The notes under the pieces were generated by a model. The model worked only from the letters and a program-made list of their open reading frames with translations. It searched no databases and was not told where the DNA came from. The translations under genes and the position numbers were made by a program. Shown here piece by piece: positions 24,050-33,400 of a stretch of DNA of 64,000 nucleotides (the stretch's first letter is position 1; each line of letters starts with the position of its first letter). This DNA comes from Lasiosphaeria ovina (taxonomy: Eukaryota > Ascomycota > Sordariomycetes > Sordariales > Lasiosphaeriaceae), in the NCBI GenBank assembly GCA_033439765.1, contig JAULSN010000001.1, positions 7,502,001 to 7,566,000 on the forward strand. The letters run 5' to 3'.

Positions 24050-26518
24050 GGCCAGCAGCGAGTCGGTCAATAACACCTGGATAAACCTTCACAAAACCTT
24101 GGGTCGCTCGCTCGCTTTTCTGGTGTTGTTTGACTGACCAAGCCTTCAGCTCGAAGCTCACCGCCAGCGAGAGGGATTATGTGCTCAAAAAAGGTAGAGC
24201 GCGGATCGACCGAAATACTAAAAAGAAGCAGGAGATTGTCTTCTTTGGCGGGGGCAGTTTCTTAAAAGCGAAACTCGCGGGAGTAGGTTTGAGTGTTTGT
24301 CGATGGATGGTGTGGGATGGATGGGCTGCCTTCGTGGTTGGCAGTGCTGGTTTGACATCTGGAGCAGAAGCTTGTAAGTGCCGCTGCCGTGGAAAGACTC
24401 CTGTTGGACAACCCCCAAGGTTATTTGTTTTTTTCACAGACAGGGATGTTGGTTGTGCACCAGCATGCCAAAATCCATCATATGGTAACCAAACTATGAT
24501 CGGGGGAGAAGAAATCCAAAAGGCAGTTCTTAGGTACCTTAGTTCTTTCTGTCAACGGGATAAGTGGATTGCATCGGCTTTTGAAGGAATGGCCTACGCG
24601 GTCCAGCTCAGGCTCTCCGTTAGGTTAAATATCCAATTGCCTTTCAACAGCGGCGGATTAGCTCGCAAACCAGCAAAGTAGGTGTCTCATTACCTTCCTA
24701 CCTTCTTGTGTTGACCGAACTCAGGCAACTCCTTCGCCTGCTCACGAACAACCGCCCGGAGGTTGCTCACAGAGGCCGTCTCGGTACATACCGACACGAC
24801 TCACCCCAAGCCACCTTGTCGCGGCAGTTAACAGTTCAACGGCGAGAAAGAGGCGACCACGGTATCTGTCGGAACCAAAGCCGGCTTTCCCCCCAGCCTC
24901 AGACCTTGACCGGCGAAGACTGAGCCCGCCTGGGCCGTCACGGGGATATTACAAAGCGCAGAACCACCTAGCGACACAGCCCTCATAGCATCTTCTGGGG
25001 TACCGCCCCTGGGTAAGTTGAGGGTGTAGGAAAATGTAGCGCACTTCCACCACCGGCCAAACATTTCTGGAAAGAAGGCGCGAGTAGGGTGTTTCGGCTC
25101 GATCTTCCGGAGTTGCTAATGGAAGCTAAGGTAGGAAGGAACTGCCCGGTAGGGAAGAAGGCGAACGATCTAACCTGCAGCCACCTCCGCGGGCAGTTGG
25201 GAAAATGTCAGTGAGGTCCTGTCGGCTGTTTGCCAGCGCCAGCTTCAACACCCTAAGGCGCCAGGCCCATCTAGGTGATTTGGCATTTCGCCAGGCTGGA
25301 AGACCAGGCTCAGTTTGAACCGGAAGCTACCGTAGGTACCTTAGGTACCTTCCTACTAGTACCTTGAACTTGTGCGGCTGCTCTTGCTGCTTCCGTGGGC
25401 TGTTCTTACCGGAATTGGCTCATCTGAGTTGGTTGCGACTGCCGTGTCTTTCCGTCCCCTCTTCTCCAACCTCCCTCTCAGCTCGGCCAGCTTCTCCACT
25501 CCAGCTCCTTTTAGCGGCCGAGAGCTCCCTCACCTTGCAGCCTTGACGTGTCCCATTTCAAGTCTAACTTTGATGGTTTACCGACGCAATCTGTTCGAAC
25601 ACGGCCTCTTCCGCCCGGCTGCTGAGCGTCTGCAGCTGGTGATGCGACCCCGCGGCCTACCCATCGCTCGATCGAGTTAAGGCTCGCGGCGCTGCCAATT
25701 TGAAGCCACAGCCTGCTCTTTCAGACGCCGCCAGACCACACGCCCAAGGAACATGATCGCACCCACACACAACGGCTTCGCGCGCGCCATCTTTGTGGGT
25801 TTCATAATCAAGGCCTCTCAATTGGTCGCCTGGGCCTTGCCAAACCATGGAACATCGAAGAAGAGACGAGGGTGGCTCAGCAGGCCTATTGTGCCCTCAC
25901 CCGCTCGTTTAGAACCGGCTTCTAGATCTTTGTCTTGATGCTCCGGTGTGTTTTTCCCTCGAAGCCCGTTAAACCTGGTGATGAATTCGTCTTTAAGTTG
26001 GCTGGGTTCCTTTTCGCCCCTTTTTCTCTTTCAATTGCTTCGTGCCAGAACCCATAAGGTCTCTCTCTCGTTCCAATCATTAGCTGCCAATCCTTTGGTG
26101 CAGTCAAGTACTCGAGCACACGATTGTCAATTAAGCTTGGTTTCGGGTAATACATCTGCTGGACCTGAGCTGAACTCGGCCATTGGGACTTTTTTTCTTG
26201 TTTTTGGCGGCGAGGAGCTGCGAGCGGCTGATGTAACCGTAAGCCGCCTCATTCAGCTCTTCTCAGCGCCTCTTCAAGCTTGGTACTCGGCAGCCTCTTC
26301 ATCTAGGGCCCTCCATTTCCCCCTTTCTCTGCTGCCGAATTGGCAGCCGTCGATGCCCTTTATGCCCAAACACAACGTTTTCAACCCAACCGACAATTCC
26401 TACAATTCCGCTGGGAATTAGGGCAAGCAAGAACACCCCATTGGCCAGGCTCAGTACCGGTCGAGTCAGCATCCAACACGGAACAACCGGAAGACCTGAC
26501 AAACAACAACAAAAGCCA
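24050..26518. other. Shared 5' region between divergent A3 and B3
   Basis: 2.5 kb with no clear gene. Palindromic AGGTACCT units cluster at about 25331-25350 and recur near 24530. A 5' exon of B3 may hide near 26340-26420, but I could not connect it by splice signals. Confidence 0.45.
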
Positions 26519-27205
26519 ATGCTTGGACGGGGGCAAGACGCAGGGCGCGGGGGCGATGCAGAAATGGCTACAAACTCAGTCGCCGGAACAGACGGTGGTT
26601 CCGGATCCGGCAAACAACAACAGAAACTAAAGCAAGTCATACAAAACAGTGGCAAGAAATCTCAAAATAATGATTTTGCACAGAAATGGCAAAGGGGGGG
26701 GAGCTTGAGGCCCGTGCAGGCCAATATTGTGGACTTGGGCGGCGTTACCATGGCCACGAGAGCAAAAAGGGGGGCTCCAAACTCGGCAGATGGATCAGGC
26801 AGCACAAAGTCTGGGACACACAAAACCCCACAGTCACATTGTACCACTGATCTCGACGCAGTGACTGGCGAGAGCGCCAGCGACATTATTGGGTCGGACT
26901 GGACATTTGTGAGCGTGCCGGAGCTCCGGAGCTCCGCGGCCGACGGCAGCTCGTCGGATGCCGTGTTGCTCAGGCGGAGGATCTTCAGCGAGCGGGAGCA
27001 CCGGGCCAGAGCAAGGGCCAATCGCGAGTATCAAATGACGGGCGACGTGAATGTCTTCCGCCACTTCTTGGCCCCCTTTGTACGGAGCGACAAGACCAAA
27101 GAGCTCGGCCCCTGGGAGTGGAGCGAGGCCGTGGAGCGGTGGTTCCGCGTTGAGAAGTCGAGTGGCTCGATTATTTGGGCGCCGCTTCCCGAGTCGTTTA
27201 TCTGA
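26519..27205 (+). CDS. Family B3: short B-type protein, 228 aa, 5' end uncertain
   Basis: The frame is open from about 26441; the first ATG is at 26519 and the stop ends at 27205. The N-terminal half is Gln/Asn/Gly-rich and disordered (KQQQKLKQVIQNSGKK). Residues 151-188 (RRRIFSEREHRARARANREY, then QMTGDVNVFRHFLAPF) match the shared motif of B1 and B2: a charged helix, an aromatic residue, (S/T)G(D/N), then a short helix. The beta-rich N-terminal domain of B1/B2 is not seen, so B3 is either a truncated copy or has unfound upstream exons. It ends in WFRVEKSSGSIIWAPLPESF. Divergent from A3. Function unknown. Confidence 0.5.
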   Translation: MLGRGQDAGRGGDAEMATNSVAGTDGGSGSGKQQQKLKQVIQNSGKKSQNNDFAQKWQRGGSLRPVQANIVDLGGVTMATRAKRGAPNSADGSGSTKSGTHKTPQSHCTTDLDAVTGESASDIIGSDWTFVSVPELRSSAADGSSSDAVLLRRRIFSEREHRARARANREYQMTGDVNVFRHFLAPFVRSDKTKELGPWEWSEAVERWFRVEKSSGSIIWAPLPESFI

Positions 27206-27693
27206 GACGAGTTGCGGTGTATTTCGCAAGTCGGTTGTAACAGGTGGTTGGACAAGAAAATGGTGTGTACTTGTGTAAGATGAATGTCTCTCAGCCGTTG
27301 TTTGTCTTTTGTTAGTGCTATCCTTAATGGTCCGAAAAATGCTTGTTCCCGATATACCTCTTATTACGCTCTTCACTCAATGAAGTACAGTATATTTTAC
27401 TATGAAACTATTAGGTAGAGAAGCTGACCCAACAACGAAAACTCCCTACAACGAAATTGGCCCACACCATGCCAACAACGACCCAGTGAGCGCTGATCAA
27501 ATACCCAATCCTCTTCCTCGGCTTGTCTGTAGTGCTGAAATCCTCGGACGGGCATTTACCGGGTTTCGGCCGCCTTGTGCTGTGGCAGTCTCTATTCTCT
27601 TTGGAAGCTTATGCACTAGCCACGAGTACCTTGGGAACGGTGCGACAAACATAGTCGACAAAAAGGCCGACATAAAGAATGGAAGAGAATAAG
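27206..27693. other. 3' flank of B3, no gene seen
   Basis: Short spacer with no coding signal. Confidence 0.5.
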
Positions 27694-27880
27694 GCTAAAT
27701 ATCTTTTCGTCGGCGCACAGATCGCGCACCGGACCTTGTGCTTGCGTGTGTTGTGAATCGTGTCTCCGTGGCGCGTGAGATCGTATAGCCTGGAAAAGAT
27801 GGTGTTGTAGGGCTTTCCCGTGCTTGGGTTGATGCGACCACACTTGTGCGGTCCCGCCTGGCTGTTCAGGAGGCTGGATG
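27694..27880 (-). pseudogene. C2H2 zinc-finger relic
   Basis: The minus strand reads HKCGRINPSTGKPYNTIF, then SRLYDLTRH, then TIHNTRKHKVRCAIC. From memory, a common Pezizomycotina C2H2 family has a Cys where this copy has Tyr in GKPYN, so the first finger is broken. At KVRC the frame then appears to slip by 2 nt: the adjacent frame continues DLCADEKIFS, as the second finger of that family would. No further zinc-binding residues follow. The losses (TGC to TAC, Pro to Leu) are transition mutations of the kind RIP produces. It is a decayed fragment, not a gene. Confidence 0.5.
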
Positions 27881-27950
27881 CCATGCCTGGATTCGAACCG
27901 GCGCTCTCGGGTCTGCGAGCCCCGTGGATTCCTTGAGCCTGTCGATGTCC
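27881..27950 (-). pseudogene. tRNA-like fragment (3' half)
   Basis: The minus strand has a perfect B-box-like GGTTCGAATCC (27889-27899). It is preceded by an anticodon-arm-like hairpin at 27908-27924 (CGGGG, loop CTCGCAG, ACCCG) with T before and A after a CGC triplet. The T stem has two mismatches, the D arm is unclear and no matching acceptor stem is found, so this is at best a decayed tRNA or tRNA-derived element. Confidence 0.3.
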
Positions 27951-29199
27951 CTCCCTCTTGTGCTTCGGAAGAGAAGCCCACAGCTACCTAGATACACAAA
28001 GGCTGGTTTTAGAACGAAACAGCAAATGGCAATTAACAGACAACGCACCAGCTATGACATGTTTCCAAGCACCAAGGTGCCCTTCACCAAAACAGGCGGA
28101 GGCTCATGAATTGCAACAGAACCCAGAGACGCAAATAGAAGTACAAGTTATAAGCGAGAAGAAACGCAAATTCGTATTTCAATTTCAATTTCAGCTAGAA
28201 ACTAGAATTATACATGACAGAGTTCGTCTCCTGGCCCAAATGTCCAGCCTCTGCTGGCTACCAAGCAGCCTTCCAGGAATGCGCCGATAAACAATGGCGA
28301 CGACGGCAAAGAACTCCCCGACGCCATTCGTTTCGGTCAAACGACCACTATCATACTATGCAGCCTTTGGCAAAAACAAGAAAGAAAAGGAGGCCGCTTG
28401 ACCTCGCAAGTCATTTCCGCGGCTCTGTGAGTTTATAAATTCTGCTCAGCCTATCAGCTGAGGCCGCCCTCCCCCTTTCCAAAGCAAACTAGATACCTGA
28501 CAAGAGAAAAAAGCTAAAATTGCTCAACGAAGCGCAACCCCCCAAACTCCGCATGACCATGGCGTCGTGGTGTGAAATATGTATGGTACATGTATGCCAG
28601 TGCAGATCACAGAAGGAAAAAAAAACCCTGTCCCATTGTAGGAATTACCGATCAATCAGAGTTGCTGAGGCTGATGCGGCTTGGCGGACCGCATAACCCT
28701 GATTGGTCAGTCAGGAAGAATAGTGGGCCCGGTCCGGACATACAGGTCATCCGCCCTAGCACGTGACCTCAGTACGCACAGGCCATTCACCCTGGCGCGT
28801 GACCGTGGGCAGCCCACTCCCCCAAATCACCAGCACCCTGTAACCTTAGTTGATAGACAACATGTAGATAAATGAACACAACCACCTACCCCCAACCTTA
28901 CGCTACAGTTACTATAGTGACTATTGCGAATGACCTTGTCATTCCAACACCCATTCCAATATCCCCGCCGCAGGATGCTTGTCCAAGCAAGGCAAGATAT
29001 AAAAAGGGGCAAGTCAAGTCCCCCAATAAACAACACTATATATATGAAAGTGAGAGAGACAGGAAGTAGAAGCAACAGCCTGCTATGCTACCGTCACGGC
29101 TATGATGCTGTACAAATGAGAGTCCAGACTCCCTCTAAGTTTTCCTTACCTCGTTCAGCGCCACTCGGTAGCACTCTTCTCCGTCCTAGCAAGAGTCAC
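27951..29199. other. Intergenic, 3' side of A4
   Basis: AT-rich in parts. No gene seen. Confidence 0.5.
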
Positions 29200-30471
29200 T
29201 CACAGCTGCTCGCGCAAGAAGCTGAGTGAAGGGTCATCCGAAGTATTTAATGCGTCAGACATGGATGGATAGTCTAACACTAGAGATTGAGGGCGACTTT
29301 CTATCATACACATATCGTCCGGCCAAGAGCCGTCAACTGTGCCGCCGACATGATCGCTGGTTTGTGAGGACAGCGCCGTCAAATTCATCGAGAGCGTGTA
29401 GTTTGGGGCTGATACGGATGTCCAGCCGGTGCTCCCGCTCTGGTTGCTTTGTGTACCGAGAAAGGGGTCATGCCCTGGTCGTTGGCTTGGCGCCGAGAGA
29501 AAATGTTGACTTCTCTGAGGTGCTTGTTGAGTGGCAGAGCGATGTATTGGGGACCCTCTCGGCTCCAAGTTCCGGCTTCCAACAGGAGGTGTATGCTGGA
29601 AAACCATCATGTGCTCTGGCTGCGTCCGGTTCATCATTTCGAGACTGGGAATAAGCGGCGGAGGAGCCGGTCCGAAGGTGCTTTGACTGGGAGCTTGGGC
29701 TGCCTTCTCCCAAATTTTTTTCCCAAGTATCAACACGTAGGCAGTAGGAAATTGCCAGTCGACAGCTTGCAAGTGAAGGGCATAGTTCGTCAAGCCCAGC
29801 GCTGAGATATCACAGATGATGGTCGCCCAGTATGTTGGTTCTTTATAGCCGACCGGAGTCAGAATTGCCAGTTTCCTTGCTTGCGGAATGGGCTGCAAAT
29901 CCAAGCGGAGCCCCCTCGCGATGGACTCATTGATGAGGGCATAGTCATAGCCTGTGTCAAGAAAGGCTATTGCATTCATGCGGTTTACCGTGACGCTCAA
30001 TAGCTCGTGCAGGGTGTTGATGGGACCTGGCCTGGACTGAAGACCGTTCGGGGCCGTTTGCGATAAGGGTCTAACCGCCGAAACGTGTAGAGGCCTCGCT
30101 GGGTTGAAGGCAGCGTAGTCTATCCGCTGATCATGAGGGTTCGGAATCACCCGTGGCAACGGATGCGACGGCGGGGAGTTGTGAGTATTGAAACCAGGCC
30201 TTTGGACAGGATAGGGGGATGACAGCTGGGATGCCGGGGTGGAATGGAAGCTTGACCCTTGGGTATAGCTTGGTCCTTGGTCACCAGGCGGTCTCTCTGG
30301 TGTGATGTGTGAAGCTGGGAGGGTGGGATGCAATGTGGTGTTCTGAGACGTAGTGTTCTGAGGCGGATAGAAAATCGGATCCGAGAACGTTGATTGCAAT
30401 TGGCTCGAGTGAGCAGTCCTCGCAGATTGGCTAGTCTGATCTCGGCAGCTCAGCCCAGACATTCTCTGCAT
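29200..30471 (-). CDS. Family A4: retropepsin-like protein with intact DTG, 423 aa
   Basis: A single frame; ATG at 30471 is the first, with an alternative at 30462. Residues 1-150 are Ser/Pro/Gln-rich and disordered. The retropepsin-like domain is about 155-260. It has AIAFLDTGYDYALI (167-180) with the catalytic-type Asp-Thr-Gly at 172-174, a helix SIARGLRLDL, LAILTPVGYK (201-210), and AYVLILGKKIW (244-254), which is the classic ILG strand before the C-terminal helix. Retropepsin-fold enzymes work as dimers with one DTG per chain, so this copy could be active. The remaining 160 residues are Ser/Thr/Gln-rich, ending SLSFLREQL. The start lies inside the 3' end of the next gene (41-nt overlap, same strand, different frame), which is unusual in fungi. 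Confidence 0.65.
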   Translation of the reverse strand: MQRMSGLSCRDQTSQSARTAHSSQLQSTFSDPIFYPPQNTTSQNTTLHPTLPASHITPERPPGDQGPSYTQGSSFHSTPASQLSSPYPVQRPGFNTHNSPPSHPLPRVIPNPHDQRIDYAAFNPARPLHVSAVRPLSQTAPNGLQSRPGPINTLHELLSVTVNRMNAIAFLDTGYDYALINESIARGLRLDLQPIPQARKLAILTPVGYKEPTYWATIICDISALGLTNYALHLQAVDWQFPTAYVLILGKKIWEKAAQAPSQSTFGPAPPPLIPSLEMMNRTQPEHMMVFQHTPPVGSRNLEPRGSPIHRSATQQAPQRSQHFLSAPSQRPGHDPFLGTQSNQSGSTGWTSVSAPNYTLSMNLTALSSQTSDHVGGTVDGSWPDDMCMIESRPQSLVLDYPSMSDALNTSDDPSLSFLREQL

Positions 30472-31457
30472 AGAGCTGCAGGTCCTGAATGCTAAGGACA
30501 AAATCTCCCTCTTGCGGGCCTGGATTGCGAAGAAAAAGAAGTCGAAATCCTAGTACTAATGCCCCCCTAGTAACATTGTACGATACTGGATTTGTTGTCT
30601 CATCGCGGGTGATGGTGATTGACTGCCGGTTCACTGGGTTGAGAACACCATTCTGCTGTGATATAGCAGCATCCCGACTCCGCGTGATCGCTCCTTGTGG
30701 ACTCGAGATTTCTTCCTCCCATTTCTCTAGCAAAATGTGGTGTTCCTCGTCGTCAAATTTCGCCAGAAGAACAATCTTGACCGCGTGGTTTGATGCTTGA
30801 AACCACCACCGCATATCCTTTTGAAGCTCGGGTAATGTTTCGGAATGTCCAGCCTCGATAACCAGTGTTGGCCAATTACCAGCTCCTACACGTTCCGGCC
30901 GTGGACCGCCTGTCGAATCGCCTTCTCCGCCATCTCCTCCAGGATGATCTCCTGCTCGCAATGTAGCTGACCCAATACTTTTCCAACCTCCCTCCCTACC
31001 ATTCCGGACAAGCTGGTCACGATACCGCTCATAAATTCCCAGGTGAAGGGCCTCATGGAGATCAGTTGGGATTGTGATGATTAAGATCTGGGAATTGGCA
31101 TTGTAGCGGCGAAAACGGAACTTTCGGTATCGTTTCTTTTGCCCAGTCCTTCGCCCAGTGTCTCGCTCACGCTCGATTTCGGTGAATTGATCAAGAGAGA
31201 CGTCTAAACAATTAGTATATTATATAGAAATAAGAAGGTAATATTATACTTGTGACGGTAAGGAAATCCCCAGTAGTGGAATCAATAACATCGAAGAGAT
31301 CTTGCGTATTGGTAAATCGCACGGTCGGGGGATCGCCATCTTTCGTCGACTTAATTGAAGTAGGCATGGTAGACGCCGACGGAACTGCCGATGAAGCCGA
31401 CACCGGCGAAGCCGACACCGACGGAGATATCGTCGACCTCGATGTGATTGATGCCAT
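30431..31457 (-). CDS. Fungal Uma2/PD-(D/E)XK-like protein, 326 aa
   Basis: Model: complement(join(30431..31203, 31250..31457)). The 46-nt AT-rich intron has donor GTATAA and acceptor GTTTAG, phase 1. The N-terminal 60 residues are Ser/Thr-rich. Residues 95-140 contain QILIITIPTDLHEALH and a Tyr/Arg-rich helix. The core is WPTLVIEAGHSETLPEL (180-196), then KDMRWWF (198-204), VKIVLLAKFD (211-220) and LLEKWEEEI. This matches a widespread Pezizomycotina family I know from memory. Its strand order with Glu186, Asp199 and a Lys-containing strand resembles Uma2-type PD-(D/E)XK nucleases, but the first Asp of that motif is Thr here, so nuclease activity is inference. It is 5' of A4 and overlaps it. 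Confidence 0.7.
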
Positions 31458-33268
31458 GGTGAAGCGTTGGGCTGGGATAACGTGAAGCCGGGGGCCCCTT
31501 TCTCTCAAATAATGCGGGGTCGTGACAGGAAAACAAAATACGAGCTCGGATTGCGGTGCGGCAACGACGCAAGCGATCTCGAGGCAGCACGAGAGCAAGG
31601 TACCTCAGGTACGGAGTACTGCACTGCACTGTACTGTGCACCCGAGCGCGGCCCGAGAGCTTTGTCAATGAGAGAAGGTGGTCAAACTCTTGCTGTAAAG
31701 CGCCTCATGGTTAAGGGAGCAGATATAGAAAAGTTACCTGAGGTGAAGCTAGGTACTGGAGACACGGAACCTCAACTTGCCACTGTATCCGTGTGTTGCG
31801 TTGCGTTTCGTTGCCTTCCAGAAAGTTCCCGCCTCTGGTCGGCTAGTTAAGGTAGGTTGGTAAGGCGAAGCAAGCACATGCAATGACGCAGCGAATTGGC
31901 TGCGCGTTGAGGTACTTGACATCCACTGAGTAAGGCACCTTTGGGTCTCGGTCCACTGTCCGGTTAGTTACAGCGACAGCCCTGGAGCTCTCTTGCCCAA
32001 TTCTACCCTTAGGTAAGGCGGGTGGGCTGTTGGGGGTGGAACTGTCAGTAAGCTACGGCGCAGGTGCTGCTTCCTCCACTGAGACTGAGCAGTGAGACCA
32101 GCACAAAGCCCCACCTGGGCTCTGATACAGAAAACGTCAGCCAGCGATAAGACTTTGCTTCCCGTCTAGGTTGGCTCTCGCGGAGCAAAAACCCCCCAAA
32201 AAAACCCCCATTAATGGCAACTTACAGGTTAGAGAGATATCGCCATATACCTTTGCCCCTCAACGCCCCACAGATCGTTCCTAGAAAAGGTCACTTTTCC
32301 TCGCGGAAGAGACAAAGGACACGCCATACGGCTTGCAGACCCGAGTCTCAGATACTTCAAAATACACCGTACGGCGGGCTGAATGAATGAGGTGCAAAAT
32401 TCGTTTGCCCCACATTTCAAACTTCTGCAAGTACGGAATATGTGACGGTTGAGGGTGGGGCTGCTCGTTTGCGATTCTTGAGAAGCGGCGATTGACACAG
32501 CTCAAAGCTGCAGTGCAGTGCGCGCCTGCTTCAAAATCCAAACCCTACGTAGCTACCCGAGAAAATCAGGGCAAGGCCGAAGCTTAATTCACATAGAAGA
32601 AAATCATTCCCGAGGAAGATCTTACGGGAAGCGGGAAAATTTACTCGGAAATTTAGTGTATGGATGGCATGGAAGAACTCTCTGCCAGAAAAGGAGCGAG
32701 GACTGGGAAATCTGGGGTTGCCGTCTGTACTTCGCTAATTGCATAAATCACGGTTCTTTGGCAAGTCCTACGAACGTGGGTAAAAAAAATCTGCCCGCAG
32801 TCGCCAATGTGGGCTGCCTTTTTTTCTTTTCTCTCCATCCACTTCAAACCCTTTATCTCCCAAACCCTCCCCCCAAACACACAGAAAGAAGGCAGATAAG
32901 TCCGTTACCATCGCACTGGTTTCTGTTCTGTTCTACTTCTTTTCTGCTCTTCTAAACTTGACAAAAAAAATTGAAAATCCACTGAAAAAATCACAAGCCT
33001 ACCAGCCAAAAACCCCATAAAAGAAAAAAAAAATCCCGAACCCGCGCCTCCAACAAAAAACCACCATCCCCCGTCACCTTTGAAGATACGCACTGCGCCG
33101 TCCTCGATTGGAGACCTTCTCGTCAGCACCCGACAACGGCTTTTAGAGGCTTTCCCCACCGCGTTCTTTATTCCAGTTGGAGCTCGCTTTTGTCTGCCGG
33201 CTTCTTTCTTCGCGCAGATATTCTCCTACCAAGCACCTTCCGACGGCCCTTTTCAGTTCTACATCACG
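31458..33268. promoter_or_regulatory. Intergenic and pab1 promoter region
   Basis: No gene seen. The last 450 bases before pab1 are strongly pyrimidine-rich on the plus strand (for example about 32820-32950), as in many highly expressed fungal promoters. A purine-rich stretch follows at about 33010-33060. Confidence 0.45.
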
Positions 33269-33386
33269 GTATGCCGATTCTCATTTAACAGCTGTCCGCT
33301 TTGTCGAATCGCAACGCATCCCATTGCCCCATCGCTCGTAGCGCAGTCGTGCGAAAGCCGGAAACTGACTCGGTTTCAATTTTCAG
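33269..33386 (+). other. Predicted 5'-UTR intron of pab1
   Basis: Donor GTATGC at 33269 and acceptor TTTCAG ending at 33386, 14 bases before the ATG. The upstream sequence has no in-frame ATG-led continuity needed for coding, so the intron is placed in the leader. Confidence 0.55.
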
Positions 33387-33400
33387 TACAAGAGAGCATC

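Noticed and set aside
25372..25680. Hydrophobic-start frame that resembles a signal peptide
   Set aside because: No conserved Cys pattern or domain, and the first codon is not ATG.
26340..26630. Gln/Asn-rich frame overlapping the start of B3
   Set aside because: Different phase from B3 with no splice donor linking them; probably 5' flank.
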